Origin: Gordionus sp. m RMFG-2023
Taxonomy: Eukaryota; Nematomorpha; Gordioida; Chordodea; Parachordodidae
Reading direction: 5' to 3'
Length of the DNA stretch: 64,000 nt
Assembly: GCF_954871325.1 (NCBI RefSeq)
Contig: NC_088776.1
Coordinates: 60,908,954 to 60,972,953 of the forward strand
In this document: positions 55,401-64,000 of the stretch, piece by piece
Layout: each line of letters begins with the position of its first letter
How positions within the stretch are numbered: position 1 is the first letter of the stretch
Made by a program: the position numbers and the translations under genes
Notes under the pieces: model-generated
The model's input: only the letters and a program-made list of their open reading frames with translations
Databases searched by the model: none
What the model was told of the DNA's origin: nothing

Positions 55401-58400
55401 ATTAATAATTGTTTATTAAACTATATATTTTTCAATTATATAAAATAATATGTCTAGATGATAGGCCCATCAATAAATACTATGGTAAAATTTTCATTAT
55501 TAAACTATATATTTTTCAATTATATAAAATAATTTGTCTAGATGATAGGCCCATCAATAAATACTATGGTAAAATTTTCATTATTAAAAAAAAATATATA
55601 TATATTTTCCAAAAAATTATATATCACGAACCCTTAACGTTACTATTAATTTATAAATGGGGAAACGGGGTAAGTCAAATTTGTATTTTATAAAATCGTC
55701 TATGATTACCCCTTTATATCGGAAAGCACTATATATATCTAGACGCCTAAATCTACACATTTTTCACATTTTTTGAATTTCACTTTTGTGGAAATGATTT
55801 ATTTTGACCCCGACTGTGAGTCAACCAATCTAGCCCAGTTTCCTTTTTGGATTTTCTAAATTTTAGTGGAAATTTGCCCCTTTTTATTTTATAATCGTTA
55901 TTTATAGAATCATTTAAATATTTGTTTGCTAATAATTTTACATCAACATATAGCCAATATAAAAATTTAAACATAATTTTGATAATTTAGGTCATAAAAT
56001 AATTGAATTTTTATTTTATATTTGATTTAAGTAATCCACTAAATTGCCAGGGATAAATATTAATTAATTTTATTTTATAATAATGAATAGTTCCGTATCC
56101 TGGTTTATCAAGGCCCATTAAGAAATAAATTTACTCATCGTGATTAAAATAATATCAAAGCACCATAAATGTTTATTAGTTCAATATTTTCAAATAATAA
56201 ATTCTCAAAGAATGTTCAATTCAAATTTCGCTATAAAAAATATATTACATATTAATATTTTTTTAAAATTAATAATTCTGTTATTTCAAGAATTTTGGAT
56301 ACTGTGCATCAAAATTTAATATCCTATTTTTAATAGTTAATTTAAAATATTTTATATGAATATTAAAGAACGCTAATTACTATCTAATAAGGACAAAAAT
56401 AAAATATCATAGCGTCTAAATGAAAGAAAAATGGTTAATACACGGTGCAACCAACCCCAGTACTTTCTTATTAATGCACGGATTATAAATAATATCATCT
56501 GAGTTGACTAAGACAATTTATTGCTTCATGAAATAAATTCCGGGTGATAACTTGACCCATTGGGATCGCAAAGCAATCAATTTTAAAAATTGGGTCAGGA
56601 TTATCAGGCATAAAATTTTAATTGAATTTTCCTGTGCGTATAAAATTGATTTTTAAATAAAATCATTATTTATGTTTCGCATTTGTCTATTTTTAATGTT
56701 TATTTAACTATTTTTAATGTTTAACGATTAGCTAATTTTTTATATTTTGAATTAATTATTATTTAAAATAATCGAATAAATTAATTAACACTATATCAAA
56801 TTTCTGAGGATTAATGGTAGAAAATTGTGGAAAAACAAATTTTTATGGCCATTACCGAAGCAAATTATAATACAAATAAAAATTGTATATGCATACTGGG
56901 GAAATGTTTGGGGGGGGGGGGAGGTTTTGATATCAATAACTTAAAATTTTCCCATTAAACTTTTAGATTTGGTACTTTGATTTATTTACTAATCATTTCT
57001 ATAGATTCTCGGGTCTTAATAATTGGAGGGTGGGGGTGGGGGCTGATTTTTAAAACCCTTTATAATAAAATATTATGAGATAGGTAGCAATTGCACGACT
57101 ATTTTAGTTAAAATGATTTAAAAATTATTATGACATTTGTGTTTGAATCATCTTTAATCATTTTTTATGTTTAAAAAAATGTATTTTTAACTGCCATGAA
57201 AAATATTATATGCTAATAATTATGATAATTATCACCTTTCGGGACATCAGACTTTTATAATTTTATATCTATAATTTTTTTCCATTTTTTATTTATTTCT
57301 TAGTAATTAAAATAACTAATTTTGGTCGTTTCTTATATTATTCTCATACATTTAAATCTGATGTTTCAGCTAATATCTGAGTGTTTCATTTCTTAAATCT
57401 AATGTTTAATTTATATCTGAGTTATTCATTTTGTCTGCGTGCTTTAGTTAACATCTTGATAATAATTATTTTTTCTTAAAAATTTAATTTTACCTAAGAA
57501 TTAACAAATAATTATGAGAATTCATTTTTTTTTTGCTCGTCATTTATTATTTATTATATACATTTGAGAATTTTTATTTTAGCGATTGAATAGGAATCAT
57601 ACATTATTAATATTTTAAAAATTTTATAACGATTAAATAGGGAAAGATTGGCGCCAGTTCAAAATAGATCTTAATAATTTGTAGACTTTTGTTTCTCTAT
57701 ACTTTTAAAATTGTAATTTCATTTTTAAATAATGCTACAATTTTTATCGACATGATACTAAACTTAAATTTAGTAATATTATTTTTAAAACTAAATAAAG
57801 AAACAATTTTTTTAAAAAAATACTGTAATGTTTCATTATTATTAACAGACAACAATTCCATAATATTCGTCAATACATCGACTTACGAAGGTAAACGAAG
57901 CCTACTCATAATGGACTTTCCAAAAAGTTTAAAGGGTATGATTTTAAATGATCTATATATATTATATGTTCCTTTTAGTGATGTTAAATAGCCCAATTTG
58001 GGTCTATTTTTAAAGTCGGCTCAGGTTAAAATTTTGACCGAAATAATATTATTTAAACCTTGAGGTTTGAATAAATAGAGATCCAAGCCTTTCTGAATTA
58101 ATTTTTGTAATGAATATGAGAAATTTGAGTTATTCCTTGTAACCGTCAAAAAATTTAATAAATGACTTTATGCCAATATCTCAACAAATAAATAAAGGAC
58201 TTTTAAGTGCCGATGATGAAGAAAACTTTAATTGATTCTTCATTGTTAAATAATACTCTTTCTTTAATTTTTAGATAAAAAGGTTAATTTATTTATTCTA
58301 AGAATGAAAATATTTAAGGCCGAGAGAAGTTTATATAAAAATCAATCGCACTTTTTCTAGTCTAAGAAGAAAAAAAAACTATTTTATATCACTAATTATT

Positions 58401-59866
58401 TAATAAATATAGGAATATAATAAGATAGTGGTTATTGTAAAAAAAAATAAATAGGTGTTATTTTATTTGTTTTTGCTAAATAATAAGAGAAGGTTAATAT
58501 TTTAAAAAGCATTATAAGATTGTATATTTAAGAATGTGTGCCATATAGTAAATACGGACCTCTATCTTTGTTTCTAATATAAAAATAATATATTTTAAAT
58601 AGAATCTCTAAAAAATGGGAAAATTTCAAAACGTAATTGCAGTATAACGGTATTTGTGATAGCCTCTAATAATATATCCACCAAAACTGAAGGTTTGATT
58701 AAATATTTTACCAAAAATTGTTATTACGTATATTTTGAAAAATTTTAACCATAATCATCACGGAAATAGAAATATTTTTCAAATACGCGTTAAACTTAAG
58801 GTTTGAATACTAAAAAAATCTCAAGATATTAAGATGAAATGTTCATTATCAAGAACTAGTCGAATTGATTTTATTAATTAAGTCAACAGTGTCTAATTTC
58901 ATTAAAAATGAAATTATTAAAAAATTTTTAATTTTGATATTTTGTAATCATAAAGCACGAAGAAATAGAACCTATATAATTATTTACAAAACTGCACAAA
59001 TGAATAAGTCTATCGTTAAATATTTAATCCACCAGGAAACTAGAAGGAAAAGTATATTTAATATAACAATTTTTTATTAACTAAGAATAATTTTACACCG
59101 TTAAGAATAAATATATTTTCTTTAGCAACTTCATAAATTATATTTCTGAATTTATTCAAGTGTCATATTTTATTTATTTATATATATCTTTTGTCAGTGT
59201 CAGTGTCATTTTTTAAACACATAGGGATTTTTTTTTGAAAAACATAGTGTACAAACCATTTCTATTCAATATTGAAAAGGAAAATAATGAAAATGAATAT
59301 GCGACTTAAAAATAATATATAATATTTTATATTATAGAAGCAAGAGATATACCTAGAGGGTATTTCGGTAAAATATTTTTAATTATTATAATGTTAAACA
59401 TATTAATTCTTCAATTTTAACTCCAAAAATATAGAATATTTAGAAGAATTTTTGCAAGGAATAGAAGGTTATAATTTATATATATAAATTATTTTTATTT
59501 TTACCTTTGATAATATAAAAGCAAAATGAAACTTATATAATTGAAATATAGAAAGGGTTTAAATCTGGAGTGGTCTTTAAATTATTATATTTTATATTCC
59601 TGCAAAGGAATAAATAATCCTGAGGCTTTCTTACAAGAAAGTATATAATTTTCATTTATTTTCATGAAAAAACATTTATTTATATTTACATAATATTAAT
59701 TTTACGATTCTTTATTTATACACATAGCAGATAATCCAGATTTTATTGAAGGTTTGATTATATAATTTTAAATTTACAAAAAATCGTACATTCTTGTTTA
59801 TATTGTTTTATATATATTTAGATGCTGTACAGCTTGTACAAGATGCATGGCTCGAAGATCCATTAG
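49350..59866 (+). CDS. Secreted protein gene with micro-exons (MEG-like), unrecognised
   Basis: Exons: 49350-49407, 52111-52256, 52341-52467, 52729-52749, 54261-54388, 54661-54781, 55458-55484, 55542-55568, 57849-57935, 59338-59367, 59435-59467, 59731-59751, 59822-59866. Possible extra exons: 49734-49745, 58663-58692 and a terminal one at 63781-63794. All junctions keep phase. Exon 1 is a signal peptide (MKKNVPILFLLSLHLFVHN). The body carries sequons (NNT, NVS, NTS) and few cysteines. From the fourth exon on, short cassettes of 21-45 nt, all multiples of three and all phase 1, encode acidic or aromatic peptides and could be skipped without shifting the frame. This is the design of schistosome micro-exon genes, though no sequence relation is claimed. 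About 290 residues; the 3' end is uncertain. Confidence 0.65.
49734..49745 (+). CDS. Possible 12-nt micro-exon
   Basis: It follows a strong acceptor (TTTTTTTACATTTAG) and reads CG ACG GCT GAT A, ending at GTATAT, phase 1 to phase 1. It would insert ATAD, a plausible cleavage context for the signal peptide. It is too short to trust without transcripts. Confidence 0.2.
49984..50187. mobile_element. TAGTGTTGTTAA-family MITE
   Basis: Starts TAGTGTGTTTAATGGC and ends inverted as TAATGTTGTTAAACAGATCG. About 200 bp with no coding capacity, in intron 1 of the MEG-like gene. Confidence 0.5.
52111..52256 (+). CDS. MEG-like exon 2
   Basis: Follows T-rich TTTTAAAAG. Encodes GENVKVEGKGFSKKFVINSE and LIQGLVGKLSYTILMNVSST, ending AAA|GTATAA (phase 0). 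NVS is a glycosylation sequon. Alternating hydrophobic residues suggest beta strands. Confidence 0.65.
52341..52467 (+). CDS. MEG-like exon 3
   Basis: Follows TATTTTAAG after an 84-bp intron. VNNTNIIEFEFPCYRNDYNI and YFYLTSTNLMKSQLIAFTYL look like beta strands, with one Cys. Ends TTC G|GTATCA, phase 1. Confidence 0.65.
52729..52749 (+). CDS. MEG-like micro-exon, 21 nt
   Basis: AC TAC AGA ATA TCT AAA ATT G stands between CATATTTAG and GTATGT, phase 1 on both sides. It adds DYRISKI. Confidence 0.5.
53767..53952. mobile_element. TAGTGTTGTTAA-family MITE
   Basis: Left AATGTTGTTAAATAGCTCTA, right inverted AATGTTGTTAAATGGCTCAA. About 186 bp. Inner CTAGGCTTT/AAAGCCTA pairs are partly mirrored. It lies in an intron of the MEG-like gene. 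Confidence 0.6.
54261..54388 (+). CDS. MEG-like exon 5
   Basis: Follows ATCACAAAG. ETSSLVQFNFMASFDEFVQT and YKMKLLTLKTPDGKTMELEK end at AAT|GTAAGT, a consensus donor in phase 0. The base composition is clearly exon-like against the flanks. Confidence 0.7.
54661..54781 (+). CDS. MEG-like exon 6
   Basis: Follows TTTTTTTTCTTATATAG, the best acceptor of the gene. FTNLPLKYNFVSKGIYKLSF and QFKICGKWFKTFETIKHVKI end at G|GTATTA, phase 1. It contains the second Cys. Confidence 0.7.
54861..55059. mobile_element. TAGTGTTGTTAA-family MITE, 199 bp
   Basis: Left TAGTATTATTAAATGACCTG, right inverted TAGTGTTTTTTAGGCCCGAT. Long mirrored arms include AATTTAGCCAAAATAATATT. It lies 80 bp after a MEG-like exon. 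The flanking 8-mers do not match, so it is old. Confidence 0.65.
55458..55484 (+). CDS. MEG-like micro-exon, 27 nt, duplicate 1
   Basis: AT GAT AGG CCC ATC AAT AAA TAC TAT G stands between ATGTCTAG and GTAAAA, phase 1 to phase 1. It adds DDRPINKYY. An identical exon lies 84 bp downstream. Confidence 0.55.
55542..55568 (+). CDS. MEG-like micro-exon, 27 nt, duplicate 2
   Basis: The exon sequence, donor and acceptor CTAG are identical to 55458-55484. It adds a second DDRPINKYY in frame. Confidence 0.55.
57849..57935 (+). CDS. MEG-like exon, 87 nt, with internal alternative donor
   Basis: Follows ATTATTAACAG. DNNSIIFVNTSTYEGKRSLL and IMDFPKSLK end at G|GTATGA. An internal GAA G|GTAAAC at 57890 is also a good donor in the same phase, so a 42-nt short form could be made. 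NTS is a sequon. Confidence 0.55.
57976..58105. mobile_element. TAGTGTTGTTAA-family MITE, left half
   Basis: TAGTGATGTTAAATAGCCCA, then TTTTTAAAGTCGGCTCAGGT and GAAATAATATTATTTAAACC match the family. No right terminus was found. Confidence 0.45.
58663..58692 (+). CDS. Possible 30-nt micro-exon
   Basis: CC TCT AAT AAT ATA TCC ACC AAA ACT GAA G ends at GTTTGATT, the same donor context as the exon at 59731-59751. It is phase 1 to phase 1 and adds ASNNISTKTE with a sequon. The acceptor TTTGTGATAG is weak. Confidence 0.3.
59338..59367 (+). CDS. MEG-like micro-exon, 30 nt
   Basis: Follows TATTATAG, reads EARDIPRGYF and ends at G|GTAAAA, phase 1 on both sides. Confidence 0.5.
59435..59467 (+). CDS. 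MEG-like micro-exon, 33 nt
   Basis: Follows AAAAATATAG, reads EYLEEFLQGIE and ends at G|GTTATA, phase 1 on both sides. The intron to the previous micro-exon is only 67 bp. Confidence 0.5.
59731..59751 (+). CDS. MEG-like micro-exon, 21 nt
   Basis: Follows CACATAGCAG, reads DNPDFIE and ends at G|GTTTGA, phase 1 on both sides. Confidence 0.45.
59822..59866 (+). CDS. MEG-like exon, 45 nt
   Basis: Follows TATATATTTAG and reads DAVQLVQDAWLEDPL. Ends at G|GTTTAT, phase 1 on both sides. The next exon would lie beyond the retroelement fossil. Confidence 0.5.
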   Translation: MLYSLYKMHGSKIH

Positions 59867-59916
59867 GTTTATTTGAATATCTTATCTATTTTAAAGGTTA
59901 CGTTATATATTTTAAA

Positions 59917-62900
59917 GGTTACGTTATTTGTATATTATATTATTATAACTTTTCTACATTTAATATTATATTATGGAGGTCAATATAATTGCACAATATT
60001 AGAAGTTAAATTACATAATTATAAAATACAAAGAAACAATTTAAAATAAAGTTACCGATTGTTTTGACTATAAATAATGGCGACGAGTCAAAAAAAAAAG
60101 CCACGCGGTTTTCGGTCAAGTTTAATAATATATAGAATTATAATTTTATTTTCTGTTTATAAAAAAAATATATATATTTTAGAAATTATATATAAAATCG
60201 TATTACATGAATTTAAAAAAGACGATTGTTCCATCGAAGATTACATTGATTATATAAAATACATACTGAATGTTAAAAATATTCATCAAATTGACACTAC
60301 TTTGAAAAAATTATTTATAGCTTATAGAGGAATAAATATTATAACTGATATAAAAAAATTACTCTTTCCAAGAAAAAATGTAAAAAATTGCAAAAAGTGG
60401 AAAGAACTGTTTTGGCATCTAGAATTGATTTCATTAGATTAAGTCGCGGCCATACTGAATCCGTAATGAGCTATTTAAAAAATAAAAAGGAACTAGCCCG
60501 AAGATGCAAATTTGTAAATAATGTAGAACTAAGAATTCGCCATCAATTAATCGCCGGACTCAAGATGTCACAACTAGATAAAGGATTACGTTTAAGCCCA
60601 TATACTAAAGACGAATACCAACCATTAGCTTAAACAAAGTTGTAGAAATTGCTTTACCGATAGAATGGGCCGGCTTAGAAATAAATAACACTGGTTTATA
60701 AAATCAAAGAGACGACCAAATATAATGATAATAATAAACGATTAAATCAAAATGATAAAAATAATCTACAGTATAATGATTATGATAATCGACAATATCA
60801 AAATGATAATAAAACATACGTAAAAAAAGAACCAATGCAAGGTTATAATAACTACCACACAAATAATAATAATACAAGAAACCGTGCTATTTTTGTAATC
60901 GTTTTCATGCTATTAGAAATTGTCCAGCATACGGAAAGACGTGACACAAATGTAAGAAATCAAATCACTTTGCCGTGTGTTGTAAAACTAGAGGAAAAAT
61001 TTATGGTACAAATTATAATAATAATGACGACGATTCAGATGTCTCAATAAGAAAAATCTACAAATATGGACAGCACGCAACAATTACGGTATTAATAAAC
61101 AACCACGATATTAAAATGAAATAAGATACAGTTTCTGCAGTAACCATTATTAATGCAACAATATGGAATAAAATTGGGAGGCCAAAACTTAGAATGGTTA
61201 GAGCTCCAACTACATATGGAAACAATACAATAAAAATTATGGGCGAAGCTTATTTAAAAATGCAATTAGATGATAAAATATAATAGCCTCCGTTTTTAGT
61301 TACAAAAACCAATGATGCAACACTATTAGGATTTCCATGTACTATAGAATTTGATTTATCGTTACCAACAAATGTAAAAATCAATATGATCAAAAAATAT
61401 AATAATAATGATATTGGTAACGTGAAAATTGACAAACTATATAAAGAATTCCCTACGGTGTTTGATAATAAATTAGCTTTAATAAAAAATGTCGAACCTG
61501 TAAAACTACAATGAGTAGAAAATATAAAACCAATTGCACTGCCAGCTAGAAGAGTACCGTTGCCTTTAAAATTAGAAATTGAAAATGAACGGAAACGTTT
61601 GGAGGAAAATAATATAATATAAAAAATACATTAATTAACAACAAGAGTAAATAGGAGTACTCCAATGGTAGTGGTATGTAAAACTTCAGGTGAACTACGA
61701 TTATGTGTTTTCATAGTAACATTAAATAAATTTCTACTAAAAGACTAACATATTCTACCAACCTTTGAAGAATTAATGGCAAAGATCGCTAATGGAAATA
61801 ACTATACAACATTAGATCTCAAAGACGCATATCTAAAGATCATTGACGAAGAATCGCAAGAATTATTAACAAAGGTACCAAATGGATACTTACGCTATTT
61901 ACGATTAGCTTTTGATATAACTACAGCACTAATAATATTTCAAAGATATATGGAGGATTTACTGGCTGACTGTACAGAAGTTTATTTAGATTATGCTATA
62001 ATCACATATAGAGAATATAAAACAAGTCCTCAAGAAATTACAAAATGCGGGATTAAAAGTCGAAACAAACAAAATAAATTTTATGAAAGAAAAAGTATCA
62101 TATTTAGTATACATAATAGATCAAAATGGAATACACCCAGATAAAAATAAAATAATAGCAATAAAAAAATATCCAACGCCAAAAGATAGACATGGCATAA
62201 AATCATTTATAGGTATATTAAACTATTATACACGGTTCATACCAAACTTACATGGCATAGCCGAATTACATAATAAAACTAGTAAAAATGTTAAATGGAA
62301 TTGGACTCAAAAAGATGATGCATTATTTAAAAAAGCAAATGGAATAGTAAGAGAACAAAATACTATACAGTTTTATAAACAGGACCTTGAGTTAATATTA
62401 GAAATAGATACATTTAACCAAGGATTTGGAGCTGTACTCATGCAAAAATATGATAATGGTAACGAATTCCCAATAGCTAACACCTCGAGAACTTTACAAG
62501 ATGCTGTAAAAAAATTTTCATTAATCGAAAAAGAGGTCAAAGCCATAATAAATGGCGTAGAAAAATTTAAAAACCATTTATATGGACGAAAATTTAAAAT
62601 ACGAACGGACCAAAACCTTTAATAAAGATATATGGAAATAACAAAGATTTAAGCTCATTAACAAACCAAAGATTATTAGGTTGGACTTATAAATTATCTG
62701 TATGATATAATGTACAAGAATGGTGATAATATAATCAGATGCTTTATCGCAAAACCTAATAGAGAAAAACGATGATCAAATAACAAGCGAAAATAAAACA
62801 GTGAAATATATATGAAATCTTACTTATGACACATTAACTCTATCAAGAAAAGAACTTAGAGATGAAACTGCGAAAAATCCAATTTTAAGAAGAGAAAAAT

Positions 62901-63656
62901 ATTAATAAATTATACAAATATACAAAATCAAGCACCAGAATTACAAGCTTTTATAACAAGAATAGATGAAATAGAAAATAATGACGGTATTTTATTTTGG
63001 AATGGTAGATTAATAATTCCGTACTCACTACAAAAAAGAGTTTTACAGATATTGAATACGGGATATCCAGGTATAACATCAATGAAATCCATCAAACATT
63101 ATATATGGTAGGAACGATGAAGATGTAGAAAAATTAGTTAACCACTGTATTGGGTGTCAAAAACATCGCAGAGATATACCAGTAGTTACCATATACCCGT
63201 GGAATCCGCCAGCACAACCCTAGGAAAGTGTACATTTAGATTTTACCGGACCACAAGATTGATTTTTTTGACTGATAGGAATCGATGCATATTCAAAATG
63301 GATCGAGATCGATAGAATTAAAGATATAACAAGTAAAAATTTAATAAATAGATTAGAAAAATGGCTTACTCGATATGATATTCCACGTCAAATTGTCACA
63401 GACAATGATCCACAATTTTTTTCAAATGAATTTTATAAATGGTGCAAAAACAATAATATACAACATATAAAAACTACACCATACCATCCGAGAAGTAATA
63501 GGTTATCAGAAAGATGCATGCAAACTATCAAAAATCAGTATTTCGCAAATAGAGACCAAACGAATAATGGGGAAAAATGCCTAAATGAAATATTAATTAC
63601 GTATAGAAATGGTGAACATTCCTGGTTACGTTATTTGTATATTATAATATTATAAC
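59917..63656 (+). mobile_element. Ty3/Gypsy-type LTR retrotransposon fossil, 3'-truncated
   Basis: A broken copy of a Ty3/Gypsy-family element of about 3.7 kb. Parts in order: gag-like region with zinc-knuckle remains (about 60077-61030), protease region (about 61100-61450), reverse transcriptase (about 61500-62100), RNase H (about 62380-62620), integrase zinc-binding and core regions (about 63000-63600). A 33-bp direct repeat (GGTTACGTTATTTGTATATT onward) flanks it at 59917-59949 and 63624-63656 and may be what remains of the terminal repeats. A TGGCGACGAG string near 60078 may be the primer-binding site. It has about ten or more breaks and no full 3' end, so it is old. Confidence 0.8.
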
Positions 63657-64000
63657 ACAGGGGGGTCGCTAGCCTTTACAATCTCAGTGGGCTCAACTAA
63701 AAAATTTTATGGGAGGCCTCGCCCCCCATAATGTGCGGGCCTTTGGCCGGGTTTTATATTAATATATTATACTTTTTTAGAATTTGCTAACTAAACAATT
63801 ATTCTAAATTTCATATTTTGCCATTTACTATATTTTGCATACAAAATCTACTAACATATAAATAATTAAAACAATATAAGACATATCTAAAAATAATATT
63901 TTTTAATACAAAATCTATTTTATTACAGTATAAAATATTTTCGATGGTTGATATATAAAAAATTTGCGTCTAATGAATTAGAAGTGATAAAAAAGGTTCA
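63657..64000. other. Possible DNA-transposon end and window edge
   Basis: CACAGGGGGGTCGCTAGCC begins a GC-richer patch (to about 63757, with GGGAGGCCTCGCCCCCC and GGGCCTTTGGCCGGG) directly after the retroelement fossil. It resembles the start of a hAT-like terminus, but no partner is inside the window. The rest is AT-rich. Confidence 0.25.
63781..63794 (+). CDS. Possible terminal exon of MEG-like gene
   Basis: After a T-rich ATACTTTTTTAG, the 14 bases AA TTT GCT AAC TAA would give E-F-A-N and stop in the right phase. It is too short to be sure. A later exon may exist outside the window. Confidence 0.2.

Larger units (their letters stand above)
55415..55582 (+). repeat. 84-bp tandem duplication carrying a micro-exon
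   Basis: Two adjacent 84-bp units (about 55415-55498 and 55499-55582) differ by about one base (AATAATATGTCTAG against AATAATTTGTCTAG). Each contains a complete acceptor, 27-nt exon and donor. The near identity points to a recent duplication. The long open frame across it (55409-55693) is read-through of the repeat. Confidence 0.85.

Noticed and set aside
58865-59080. 71-codon plus-strand open frame
   Set aside because: Lies in a MEG-like intron, has no recognised motif, and the Lys/Ile/Asn-heavy composition is that of random AT-rich DNA.

Overview
The window is strongly AT-rich eukaryotic DNA, judged by eye and not computed. Coding exons are visibly GC-richer than the sequence around them and are split by GT-AG introns. 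An ABCC/MRP transporter of animal type, FLYWCH-type MULE, hAT, LINE and Ty3/Gypsy remains, and a chain of tiny phase-1 exons behind a signal peptide point to an AT-rich metazoan, perhaps a parasite. I cannot place it further. A run of 10 N at 14395-14404 marks a scaffold join.

Layout. 1-6.7 kb: exon-like pieces of unrecognised genes, a hAT remnant, short repeats and a CRE-like palindrome. 6.69-11.79 kb: a well-delimited hAT element with an exact 8-bp target duplication. Its arms are kilobase-long inverted arrays of a GTCGACTAGAGGACGAATA motif, and it retains only the last 62 codons of a transposase. A hAT-type MITE with an exact 8-bp target duplication follows at once (11.85-12.19 kb). 12.2-14.4 kb: inverted-repeat debris, then the gap.

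14.48-34.79 kb: the 3' half of an ABCC gene on the + strand in 15 exons with unbroken phase. It covers NBD1, the linker, TMD2, NBD2 and the stop. The 5' half (TMD0/TMD1) is not visible upstream of the gap. Its introns hold an antisense MULE relic, a long-terminal-inverted-repeat element, two antisense fragments of one LINE family and two hAT-like elements.

35.5-41 kb: T-rich low complexity, then two adjoining foldback structures with inverted tandem-repeat arms. 41-49.3 kb: mostly unremarkable, with a hAT remnant and a third copy of the LINE.

49.35-59.87 kb, and perhaps to 63.79 kb: a predicted secreted-protein gene on the + strand. A signal-peptide exon and five ordinary exons are followed by a run of micro-exons of 21-45 nt. 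The micro-exons are all multiples of three and all in phase 1, including a 27-nt micro-exon duplicated in an 84-bp tandem repeat. The architecture matches micro-exon genes (MEGs) known from schistosomes, but the protein is unrecognised. A broken Ty3/Gypsy fossil (59.9-63.66 kb) lies in its presumed last intron. This gene and the hAT foldback are the two most interesting objects in the window.
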